Shown: positions 1 through 5,438 of the stretch, piece by piece | Layout of the letters: the number at the start of each line of letters is the position of its first letter | How positions within the stretch are numbered: position 1 is the stretch's first letter | Origin: UBA4717 sp045577925 | Lineage (GTDB): Bacteria; Bacillota; Clostridia; Oscillospirales; CAG-272 | NCBI GenBank assembly: GCA_045577925.1 | Contig: JAZNJH010000043.1 | Coordinates: 1-11,926, forward strand | Direction: 5' to 3' | DNA: 11,926 nt | Translations under genes and position numbers: made by a program | Notes under the pieces: model-generated | What the model saw: the letters and a program-made list of their open reading frames with translations, nothing else | Told to the model about the DNA's origin: nothing | Database searches by the model: none

Positions 1-1
1 A

Positions 2-148
2 ATTTGTGCTCGGAGTGAGGGACTAAGAATTTTATCCAAATTTTTCACAACTGACGGACTACCCACAGAGAATGAATTTTATAAAGCAAACTGTTCAGAC
101 ACCCTCAAGCAAGTACACAAGATGAACTTTGCGGGCACAGAATGGTGA
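2..148 (+). CDS. C-terminal end of an unrecognised protein (partial, cut by window edge)
   Basis: Reading from base 2 gives 48 sense codons and then TGA at 146-148. The peptide is mixed and soluble-looking and ends in NFAGTEW. It resembles no family I can name and has no membrane segment or clear motif. An open run of this length at a window edge is not rare by chance, so the case rests on the ordinary-looking composition and on the repeat-rich spacer that begins soon after the stop. It could instead be a decayed gene end. No terminator follows the stop directly; the first foldback structure begins near 183. Confidence 0.35.
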   Translation: MCARSEGLRILSKFFTTDGLPTENEFYKANCSDTLKQVHKMNFAGTEW

Positions 149-182
149 GTTATTGAGATAATCGTTCGTTAGAGGGGGTATT

Positions 183-310
183 GCGAAAAGGGGGAGATAA
201 AGGGGAGTAGCCGTAAACAACAGCTGCAGATACGGGTGAAGGTTTATAATTATTGCAAGCATACCGCGTAATGCCTACGGCTGCTACCCGTCCTCTCCCC
301 CTTTTGGCGC
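183..310. repeat. Imperfect inverted repeat, about 128 bases in total
   Basis: The left arm (183-215) and right arm (276-310) are imperfect reverse complements. The outer 12 bases (186-197 with 294-305) and the inner 7 bases (TACGGCT side) pair perfectly, with a few mismatches and indels between them, around a loop of about 60 bases. The size and form resemble a small non-autonomous element or a long foldback RNA. It has no coding capacity. No flanking target-site duplication is evident by eye. Confidence 0.5.
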
Positions 311-317
311 ATCTTTG

Positions 318-345
318 GTGACTTTCTCTGCGCGGAGAAAGTCAC
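318..345. repeat. Perfect 11-bp hairpin
   Basis: GTGACTTTCTC (318-328) pairs perfectly with 335-345 around a 6-base loop, TGCGCG. Its right arm is also the start of the first direct-repeat copy (GGAGAAAGT..). No T-tract follows on either strand, so it is not a typical terminator. It is probably part of the repeat structure. Confidence 0.55.
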
Positions 346-396
346 GCCCCCGTAAAACTAACAATTTTAATAAACAAGCGAAATACCGCAAGCCGC
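334..396 (+). repeat. Degenerate direct repeat, copy A
   Basis: This is the first of at least three copies of a unit of about 62 bases. The unit reads GGAGAAAGT-AC-CCC-CGTA-AAC-AA--ATTTTA..., then a variable AT-rich part, and ends in a CCGCAAGCCGC-like block. Copy A has TCAC where the other copies have TAAC. It is followed by an unrelated insert that ends with the AGGAGCAAGCC hairpin. Confidence 0.6.
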
Positions 397-426
397 CCCG
401 TAAATGCATACCGATACAATAAAAAC

Positions 427-450
427 GGGAGGAGCAAGCCCCTCCCCTAC
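427..450 (+). repeat. AGGAGCAAGCC hairpin repeat, copy 1
   Basis: GGGAGG (427-432) pairs with CCTCCC (441-446) around AGCAAGCC, followed by CCTAC. The same module occurs at 819-840. Such short GC-rich stem-loops dispersed between genes are a known feature of many clostridial genomes. Their role is not established. Confidence 0.6.
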
Positions 451-461
451 AAAAGTGCGTA

Positions 462-523
462 CGGAAAGTAACACCCACGTAAAACTAAAGATTTTATCGA
501 CAAAATATAGTACCGCAAACCGC
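462..523 (+). repeat. Degenerate direct repeat, copy B
   Basis: Same unit as at 334-396: GGAAAGTAAC, CCCACGTAAAACTAA, ATTTTATC and ACCGCAAACCGC blocks in the same order and with the same spacing. It has diverged by roughly a fifth of its positions. It is followed by a Ser/Gly-independent palindromic element at 529-566. Confidence 0.6.
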
Positions 524-528
524 ACGAC

Positions 529-566
529 ACCTCATCCGTCAGCCTTCGGCTGCCAGACCTTCAAAA
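529..566 (+). repeat. CCGTCAGCC palindromic element 1
   Basis: A CTCATCCGTCAGCC segment contains a tight stem, CAGCC-TTC-GGCTG (540-552), and then GCCAGACCTTCAAAAG. It aligns with the element at 706-754 (CCGTCAAAACCTCCGGCTTTGCCACCTCTCCCAAAAG), so the two are paralogous copies of one dispersed element. Confidence 0.5.
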
Positions 567-586
567 GACACGCTAAGCGTGTTTTT
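563..586. repeat. Terminator-like hairpin inside the repeat region
   Basis: ACACGCT (568-574) pairs perfectly with AGCGTGT (576-582) around a single base. The stem is extended by AAAA on the left and TTTT on the right, so both strands show a stem followed by a T-run. With no gene adjoining it, it may be part of a repeat cassette or may block read-through transcription. A one-base loop cannot form as drawn, so the real loop would open by a pair. Confidence 0.4.
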
Positions 587-629
587 ATACTGGGGAAGGC
601 TATATGGTCTAGCAAACCATACACAAGTG

Positions 630-693
630 CGGAGAAAGTAACTCCCACGTATACGAACGATTTTATCAGATATAATTTAGTCCAAAAAGCCGC
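630..693 (+). repeat. Degenerate direct repeat, copy C
   Basis: Same unit again: GGAGAAAGTAAC, CCCACGTATACGAACGATTTTATC and a terminal AAGCCGC block. A fourth, truncated copy matches only the middle of the unit (ATAACTAACGTTTTTATC) at about 769-790. Spacing between copies is irregular (about 66, 106 and 75 bases between neighbouring copies), unlike a CRISPR array. Confidence 0.6.
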
Positions 694-705
694 TTGCAGT
701 ATAAG

Positions 706-754
706 CCCTCTCCGTCAAAACCTCCGGCTTTGCCACCTCTCCCAAAAGGAGAGG
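706..754 (+). repeat. CCGTCA palindromic element 2 with 7-bp hairpin
   Basis: This is the second copy of the element at 529-566. Here its right part forms a perfect stem: CCTCTCC (736-742) with GGAGAGG (748-754) around CAAAA. It resembles the CTCTCCCAAAAGGAGAG-type palindromes found between genes in many gut Clostridia. Confidence 0.55.
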
Positions 755-818
755 CTATTTACATCCTTGTATAACTAACGTTTTTATCAAACGAACGAAC
801 AAAGTTTCCATCAAAAAA

Positions 819-840
819 GAGGAGCAAGCCTCTCTCCTAC
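819..840 (+). repeat. AGGAGCAAGCC hairpin repeat, copy 2
   Basis: GAGG (819-822) pairs with CCTC (829-832) around AGCAAG, and the motif ends in TCTCCTAC. The loop is identical to that of the copy at 427-450. It lies 37 bases upstream of the -35 box of the antiporter promoter. Confidence 0.6.
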
Positions 841-876
841 CAAACGCGCACTTTTCCCCATTATTTTAAGAAAATA

Positions 877-905
877 TTGACAAATGTTGAACTTTACTGT
901 ATAAT
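877..905 (+). promoter_or_regulatory. Consensus sigma-A promoter of the antiporter gene
   Basis: TTGACA (877-882) and TATAAT (900-905) are both exact consensus hexamers with an exact 17-base spacer. Transcription should start near 912, giving a 5' leader of about 70 bases before the ATG at 983. No operator or riboswitch-like fold was recognised in the leader. Confidence 0.9.
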
Positions 906-982
906 CAAAAGCAGGAATAAAGAGGCTTTGCACTTAATGTTGCCCCACTCTTCTTTCCATAAATTTATACGGAGGAATCCAT

Positions 983-2632
983 ATGACAAAATCAAGAAAG
1001 CTTTTATCGATCTTTATGATCTTTGCGCTTCTTGTATCAGTATTTACATTTTGTGTATCTGCTGACGGAGAAGCTGCAGAAGCTGCAGGTCCGAGCCTTT
1101 ACGGCACTTTCGCGTCCCTGCTTCCCCCTGTAATCGCTATTGCCCTCGCACTTATAACTAAGGAAGTTTATTCCTCGCTCTTTATCGGTATCTTAGTTGG
1201 CGGCCTTATGGCATCTGACTTCAGCCCTATCGGTATGATTGACAAATCACTTCAGTCGGGTATTATTTCTGCCGTTGAAGGTACAGCAGGAATCTTCGTG
1301 TTCCTCGTTGTTCTTGGCATAATAGTTGCTATTATGAATAAGGCAGGCGGCTCATACGCGTTCGGTAAATGGGCAGAAAAGAATATTAAGTCCAAAACAG
1401 GCGCTATGCTTGCAACCTTTGCTCTCGGAGTACTTATCTTTGTTGATGACTACTTCAACTGCCTCACCGTTGGCTCTGTTATGAGACCTGTTACAGACGT
1501 ACATAAAATATCACGTGCAAAGCTTGCGTACATTATTGACGCAACTGCGGCGCCTATTTGTATGATAGCTCCTATCTCATCATGGGCAGCGGCAGTTTCA
1601 AAGTATGCAGAAGACGCGGGAGTTAACGGACTTGACCTCTTTATTCAGGCAATTCCTTATAATTTTTATTCACTTCTAACCATTGTATTTGTAATCGCTC
1701 TTTCAGTTATGAAATTTGACTACGGTTCAATGAGAATACATGAAGTAAATGCGCGTGGCGGCGACCTTTACACCTGTGGTGAAAAGAACGAGTCCGCAGA
1801 GGTAACACCGAGCGCAAAGGGAAGAATTTACGACCTTGTTATTCCGATAGTACTTCTCGTTGTAATATGTGTTGTCGGCCTGATCTACGTTGGCGGCTTC
1901 TTTGGCGTTGACGCTTGGGGCGGAACAGACTATGCAGGCGACTTTATCGGTTCGTTTGGCAACACAGACGCAACAATCGGTCTTCCGTGGGGCGGACTTA
2001 TTGCACTCGTTGCTATTATAATCTACGTTATTGCAAGAAGAGTTCTCACATTCAAGGAAGCAATGTCTTGCATACCTCAGGGCTTTATAGCAATGGTTCC
2101 TGCAATTCTTATTCTTACATTCGCAACAGCACTTAAGAATATGACAGGCGAGCTTGGCGCAACAGCATTTGTTGAAGGCGTTATGGAAAACACAGCTGCA
2201 GGATTTGCTAATTTCCTTCCTGCAATAATCTTCCTCGTTGCTTGCGGACTTGCATTTGCAACAGGTACTTCATGGGGAACGTTCGGTATCCTTATCCCGA
2301 TAGTAGTTGCTATCTTCCCCGTGGGCAGCGAACTTGGTACAATAGGTATCTCTGCTTGCCTTGCAGGCGCTGTATGCGGCGACCACTGCTCGCCTATTTC
2401 TGATACGACGATTATGTCCTCGGCAGGCGGTCAGTGCAACCACATCAATCACGTATCAACACAGATTCCGTATGCATTAAGCGTTGCGGGGATCTCGTTT
2501 GTAATGTTTATAATCTCCGGATTTATACAGAACGTATATATCGTGCTTCCTCTTGGAATTATACTTACAGTAGCATTCCTCTTTGTTATGAAGCAGATAA
2601 TGGCAAAGAAATACGGAAAAGATAACATCTGA
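983..2632 (+). CDS. NhaC-family Na+/H+ antiporter with N-terminal signal peptide
   Basis: The product has 549 residues and probably exchanges Na+ for H+ across the cytoplasmic membrane. It shows the NhaC-like (PF03553-type) signature blocks: FVDDYFNCLTVGSVMRPVTD around residues 153-172, APISSWAAA at 196-204, GTSWGTFGILIPI at 428-440 and GDHCSPISDTTIMSS at 466-480. About a dozen hydrophobic segments are visible. Residues 1-27 (MTKSRK, hydrophobic core, then VSA before DGEAAEAA) look like a cleavable signal peptide ahead of the first transport helix, which would fix the N-terminus outside. The start is supported by GGAGG at 971-975, 7 bases upstream. It forms a single-gene unit with its own strong promoter (877-905) and a terminator just after the stop. 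The family is certain; the exact substrate ion is inferred, since relatives include transporters for organic substrates. Confidence 0.9.
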   Translation: MTKSRKLLSIFMIFALLVSVFTFCVSADGEAAEAAGPSLYGTFASLLPPVIAIALALITKEVYSSLFIGILVGGLMASDFSPIGMIDKSLQSGIISAVEGTAGIFVFLVVLGIIVAIMNKAGGSYAFGKWAEKNIKSKTGAMLATFALGVLIFVDDYFNCLTVGSVMRPVTDVHKISRAKLAYIIDATAAPICMIAPISSWAAAVSKYAEDAGVNGLDLFIQAIPYNFYSLLTIVFVIALSVMKFDYGSMRIHEVNARGGDLYTCGEKNESAEVTPSAKGRIYDLVIPIVLLVVICVVGLIYVGGFFGVDAWGGTDYAGDFIGSFGNTDATIGLPWGGLIALVAIIIYVIARRVLTFKEAMSCIPQGFIAMVPAILILTFATALKNMTGELGATAFVEGVMENTAAGFANFLPAIIFLVACGLAFATGTSWGTFGILIPIVVAIFPVGSELGTIGISACLAGAVCGDHCSPISDTTIMSSAGGQCNHINHVSTQIPYALSVAGISFVMFIISGFIQNVYIVLPLGIILTVAFLFVMKQIMAKKYGKDNI

Positions 2633-2646
2633 TAAAAGTAAAAATA

Positions 2647-2673
2647 CTCCCTCGAAAGAGGGAGCATTTTTTT
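2647..2673. terminator. Bidirectional terminator between antiporter and spoIIIAH
   Basis: CTCCCTC (2647-2653) pairs perfectly with GAGGGAG (2658-2664) around the stable GAAA loop. T7 follows on the plus strand (2667-2673) and T5 on the minus strand (from A2641-2644 and beyond). It serves two convergent genes. The spoIIIAH stop codon (2672-2674) lies in the plus-strand T-tract. Confidence 0.88.
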
Positions 2674-3310
2674 AGTTTTTCTCAACTATTTTTATATTCA
2701 CGGGATCAATTCCGGCCTGCTCGTAAACGATCTCCTTTATCTGAGAAAGCTCGTTTTGTAAAAGTCCGTCAGACTTTACAACAATGTTGGCGCTCGTTCC
2801 CGTCACAACGGCAATACATTCCTCAAAGCCCTTGCTTTTGATAAGAGTTTCAATATTAGCTTCAGCTTCGATATCATCAGCTATACGTGCAATATCCGAA
2901 AGAGCCGCTTCCTTGGCACTGTCGAGAGCCGCTTCATTGTTAATTACAGTTTTGAGAACCTCGATAGCTTCATCGCGGGCTTGCTCGCGGCTGAGTATGG
3001 AGGAAGCAAAATATGTATCCTCAACATACATATCTGAATCATCCTCAGAGTAGTTAACACTTTCAAAGTTTTCAACTATATTCTCAGAATCTGCAAGCAC
3101 GTAATTAAGTATTACCGCAAGGCCTATAAGAAGCACTGAGCAAACAACAACAATTGTGCGCGTTCCAACCGTAACTGCAGCGCTTTTAACTTTACCGGCA
3201 GCGCTTTTTATGCGCTGTGATACCTTTTTGCTTTCAACGGGCAGAGCTGCGCTTTCATTTGTCTGACTATCAAGCTTTTCATCGTACTTTTCATAATTTT
3301 GATTTTCCAT
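2672..3310 (-). CDS. spoIIIAH: SpoIIIAH, stage III sporulation channel protein
   Basis: The product has 212 residues, close to the usual size. It is the mother-cell membrane protein whose extracellular domain forms a ring and pairs with SpoIIQ (or an equivalent) from the forespore. There is a cytoplasmic N-terminus of about 50 residues, one membrane helix (about 52-72), an acidic linker with the family motif YFASSILSREQARDEAIE (100-117), then a ring-building domain of the YscJ/FliF type ending in PVNIKIVEKN. I chose the ATG at 3308-3310 over an in-frame ATG eight codons upstream, because AAAGTGAG lies a suitable distance before it and the upstream ATG falls inside a hairpin with no ribosome site. 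It is the last gene of the operon, 81 bases after spoIIIAG, and that gap holds a candidate sigma-E promoter. Confidence 0.92.
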   Translation of the reverse strand: MENQNYEKYDEKLDSQTNESAALPVESKKVSQRIKSAAGKVKSAAVTVGTRTIVVVCSVLLIGLAVILNYVLADSENIVENFESVNYSEDDSDMYVEDTYFASSILSREQARDEAIEVLKTVINNEAALDSAKEAALSDIARIADDIEAEANIETLIKSKGFEECIAVVTGTSANIVVKSDGLLQNELSQIKEIVYEQAGIDPVNIKIVEKN

Positions 3311-3327
3311 AAACGATCTCACTTTCT

Positions 3328-3347
3328 GCCGCATACTGCGGCTTTTT
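3328..3347. other. Stem-loop in the spoIIIAG-spoIIIAH gap
   Basis: GCCGCA (3328-3333) pairs perfectly with TGCGGC (3337-3342) around TAC. TTTTT (3343-3347) follows on the plus strand, so in that direction it looks like a small terminator against transcription running into the operon from the antiporter side. On the spoIIIA mRNA the same stem sits about 18 bases before the spoIIIAH start codon and could influence its translation or stability. Confidence 0.5.
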
Positions 3348-3360
3348 GTTTCTTACTTAG

Positions 3361-3389
3361 ATTATATTCGCTTCTTTCTTCGTATATGA
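3361..3389 (-). promoter_or_regulatory. Candidate internal sigma-E promoter for spoIIIAH
   Basis: On the minus strand, TCATATA (3383-3389) matches 6 of 7 positions of the sigma-E -35 consensus (KMATATT). A 14-base spacer then leads to AATATAAT (3361-3368), which matches 6 of 8 positions of CATACAAT. The start point would be near 3354, about 45 bases before the spoIIIAH ATG. The geometry is the same as that of the candidate before spoIIIAA. An internal promoter in the distal part of spoIIIA is known in Bacillus subtilis. The overlap of the -10 with a TATAAT-like sequence means sigma-A use cannot be excluded. Confidence 0.5.
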
Positions 3390-3391
3390 CT

Positions 3392-3742
3392 TTATTTTAT
3401 CTGTCCTGTTATATAAATTCTCGAGCTCGGAACAGAATATAGTGCGGATAGCATTTCTGTTATTTTGAGGCATACGTTTGATGACGTATTAAAATCAAAT
3501 ATTATAACAACTCCCTGTATAGGCTCTATAGTATTACCGCTTATGCTTACGTACGGTTTGTTTCCCGTAACGCGCTTACATAATTCTGCTATTTCTTTTT
3601 CGTATTCGCTATCGTGATTATTATTAGTTGGCATACCGTCGTAAAGGCAGAGAAGTATGCCAAACACGAGTATGCTGATTATAAGCCATATATTTTTGGT
3701 TTTGGATAGACGGTTCACCCATACCTGTATTGAAGACAGCAC
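3392..3742 (-). CDS. spoIIIAG: SpoIIIAG, unusually short stage III channel ring protein
   Basis: The product has 116 residues, against roughly 200-230 in Bacillus-type SpoIIIAG, the large ring of the mother-cell channel. It has a short basic N-terminus, one membrane helix (about 18-34), a brief Asn-rich linker, and then a ring-building fold in the expected order: helix (about 46-60), strand KPYVSISG, strand IQGVVIIFDF (75-84), helix (about 87-103) and final strand SRIYITG. The GVVIIF and closing SRIYI blocks are typical of the family, as is its position between spoIIIAF and spoIIIAH. The start is GTG (3740-3742), decided by AAGGAGG nine bases before it. Only a few residues separate the first two strands, so the long insertion known from B. 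subtilis is absent. The stop is clean and the neighbouring frames are intact, so this looks like a natural compact form and not a frameshift. Confidence 0.85.
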   Translation of the reverse strand: MLSSIQVWVNRLSKTKNIWLIISILVFGILLCLYDGMPTNNNHDSEYEKEIAELCKRVTGNKPYVSISGNTIEPIQGVVIIFDFNTSSNVCLKITEMLSALYSVPSSRIYITGQIK

Positions 3743-3751
3743 AGTACATAC

Positions 3752-3758
3752 CCTCCTT
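3752..3758 (-). promoter_or_regulatory. Strong ribosome binding site deciding the spoIIIAG GTG start
   Basis: AAGGAGG on the minus strand overlaps the last base of the spoIIIAF stop (TAA, 3758-3760) and lies 9 bases before GTG. An ATG at 3747-3749 is closer but is in another frame. This is the best Shine-Dalgarno match in the operon and it compensates for the weak start codon. Confidence 0.75.
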
Positions 3759-4315
3759 TATATAACGGATACGTTACAGTCAAGTATATCGGAAAGGTAA
3801 TCGCAAACGTCGCTTATAATATATTTGCTCGCACCTTGAATCTTAATGTTTACACACAAAAGTTCAATATTCTCTATATCTGTAACGTCAATAGCAATCT
3901 CAATATTTATTTTATTTTTATCAAGCGAGAATTTTTCTTTAAGTATATCCTTAGCTTTGTATGCTATGCCTCTTGCACACTCTGCAATATACATGTCGCA
4001 AAGCACGGGGGTGTCACTTTTTTTATTTCCCGACTTATCTATAGCATACACAGCACTCTCGGCAACCAGAAGATACGGTTCTTCTGACAATAGTTCTTGT
4101 GTGTCATTTTCAAATCCCGATAGCTTTGAAAATACATTTACGTCAGGCTCTGAGATAAGCGAAGCAATCGGCGAAACTATCGTAAGTGCGATTATAAGCG
4201 ATATAATATATCTAATATATTTGCGAAGCGGACTTTTTTGAGATATCGGCAGAAAGTCGCTGACAAATTCGATAACTGCCGCACCTATTATTGATGAAAA
4301 AACGTAATTATTCAT
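3758..4315 (-). CDS. spoIIIAF: SpoIIIAF, stage III sporulation membrane protein
   Basis: The product has 185 residues (B. subtilis about 206) and is a membrane part of the SpoIIIA complex. Two hydrophobic helices at the N-terminus (about 4-22 and 32-54) are separated by a basic loop (QKSPLRKYIRY), the family layout. A soluble extracytoplasmic domain follows, with the pattern INIEIAIDV, then a second strand VNIKIQG, and the closing SDVCDYLSDILDCNVSVI, typical of the SpoIIIAF C-terminus. The start is the ATG at 4313-4315, one base after the spoIIIAE stop, with GGAG about 8 bases upstream inside spoIIIAE. The open frame continues 11 codons further up, but that stretch overlaps spoIIIAE and has no ribosome site. 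Confidence 0.9.
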   Translation of the reverse strand: MNNYVFSSIIGAAVIEFVSDFLPISQKSPLRKYIRYIISLIIALTIVSPIASLISEPDVNVFSKLSGFENDTQELLSEEPYLLVAESAVYAIDKSGNKKSDTPVLCDMYIAECARGIAYKAKDILKEKFSLDKNKINIEIAIDVTDIENIELLCVNIKIQGASKYIISDVCDYLSDILDCNVSVI

Positions 4316-4316
4316 G

Positions 4317-5438
4317 TTAAGCTCCGTAAGAAACCGTGCATCTGACAAGAAGCGTCAGTGCGTATACAAACATAACTGCCATAAGAGAAACGAGCGCAAT
4401 CAGAAAATTTACAAGTCCGCCTGCCTCTTTAAGAGTTTTACATTCCCGCTCACAGCCGAGCATGTCCGCAAGAGAAGCGCTAAGCGCAAGATTTATCCGT
4501 GAGAGCATGAGAGCGCTAAACAGAGGAAGCGTCATTATCACGATTACGATTATACCTATACCGCCAACGCTCGTTCGTATATATGATATGCTTCCCGAAA
4601 CCGTCCTGATTGCATCACTTACAGCCGAGCCCACGATTGGAATAAAGCTTGATGCGGCAAATCTTACAGCGCGTGCCGTAAGCGAGTCGGCAGAGGCGGC
4701 AAGCGTATGCTGAAAGCTCATTATCGCTGATATAGCCGCAACGGTAAGCCCGATAAGAAGCATAAGAAGCCCTCGTAGAAAACGTCCCAGCGAGCCTGTT
4801 TTCAGATTGGGAGCGGCAGAGCTTGCAATAGTCATAACGGCTGATAAGCGAAGCACGGGAAACAGAATATACGCGTTCATGTTTTCGATAACGGTAATAC
4901 ATAAAAGTAATCCGGTAGAGCTGACGCTTGCGGCGTTTATATTTCCGCCTGCCGCATATGCGATAGTTATAAACGGAGTAAGCACGTTTGCAAACGAGGC
5001 CAGCGAGTTAAGATATGTATATACAAGCTTAAACAGCGATGCTACGCTTGCAAATATATAAACGCATACGCAAAGTCCGCTTATCGAAGAAAATCCTCGT
5101 GATAGTTCACCCTTGCCGCCTGCAGAATCAGAAAGTGAGTGAAAAAGAGAGGATAACAGTACCATGCCTATAAGGGATACGAGAGTTTTTGAAGAATCGC
5201 CAAGCGCCGCTTTAATGGTGTCCGCAATAAGCCCTGCAAAATAAGAAAATGAGAAAGAGTTTGAGTTATTCTCGGGCGTATCCTCAAATACGTTTTCAGG
5301 CAGCTTGTCCCGTACATCGTCAGGTATGTGATTTTCAATTTCGTAGAGATCGGCTTGTTCAAGAGCTTGAATATGTGCAGGTGTGTTAATGAAAAGAAGC
5401 AGAGATATAATAATTATTGTAAGCACACGCGTTTTCAT
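4317..5438 (-). CDS. spoIIIAE: SpoIIIAE, stage III sporulation polytopic membrane protein
   Basis: The product has 373 residues (B. subtilis about 399) and is the largest membrane component of the SpoIIIA complex. It opens with a signal peptide (KTR, hydrophobic core, AHIQA near residue 25), then a short acidic region (ENHIPDDVRDKLPENVFEDTPE) typical of the family, then six to eight hydrophobic helices. Family-like blocks include FANVLTPFITIAYAAGGNINAA, LRGLLMLLIGLT and the FIPIVGSAVSDAI segment. The start is the ATG at 5436-5438, which overlaps the spoIIIAD stop as ATGA and has AGAGG just upstream, so translation is coupled. The same frame is open for 41 more codons upstream, but that part lies in spoIIIAD and reads as non-family sequence. 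Confidence 0.93.
   Translation of the reverse strand: MKTRVLTIIIISLLLFINTPAHIQALEQADLYEIENHIPDDVRDKLPENVFEDTPENNSNSFSFSYFAGLIADTIKAALGDSSKTLVSLIGMVLLSSLFHSLSDSAGGKGELSRGFSSISGLCVCVYIFASVASLFKLVYTYLNSLASFANVLTPFITIAYAAGGNINAASVSSTGLLLCITVIENMNAYILFPVLRLSAVMTIASSAAPNLKTGSLGRFLRGLLMLLIGLTVAAISAIMSFQHTLAASADSLTARAVRFAASSFIPIVGSAVSDAIRTVSGSISYIRTSVGGIGIIVIVIMTLPLFSALMLSRINLALSASLADMLGCERECKTLKEAGGLVNFLIALVSLMAVMFVYALTLLVRCTVSYGA

Larger units (their letters stand above)
149..876. other. Gene-free spacer of degenerate repeats and hairpins
   Basis: This stretch of about 730 bases holds no credible coding region. The open frames in it lack ribosome binding sites, and their peptides are translations of repeats. 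It contains a long imperfect foldback (183-310), three to four copies of a degenerate 60-65 base direct repeat (334-800), two copies of an AGGAGCAAGCC hairpin motif (427-450, 819-840), two related palindromic elements (529-566, 706-754) and several other stem-loops. These are listed separately. The only clear regulatory element adjoins its right edge: the promoter of the antiporter gene. Confidence 0.7.

Noticed and set aside
284..478. Open frame of 64 codons on the minus strand in the repeat region
   Set aside because: It overlaps the repeats, has no ribosome binding site or promoter, and has a Cys/Arg/Gly-rich composition typical of translated non-coding sequence.
404..778. Open frame of 124 codons on the plus strand in the repeat region
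   Set aside because: It runs straight across the direct repeats and hairpins, has no ribosome site, and its peptide is only a translation of those repeats (low hydrophobic order, no family likeness).
334..800. Possible CRISPR array
   Set aside because: The repeats are about 62 bases, strongly diverged and irregularly spaced, and the inserts contain shared hairpin elements, not unique spacers; no cas genes are present.
877..1065. Open frame of 62 codons over the antiporter promoter
   Set aside because: It begins inside the -35 box of a consensus promoter and overlaps the start of the well-supported antiporter gene in another frame.
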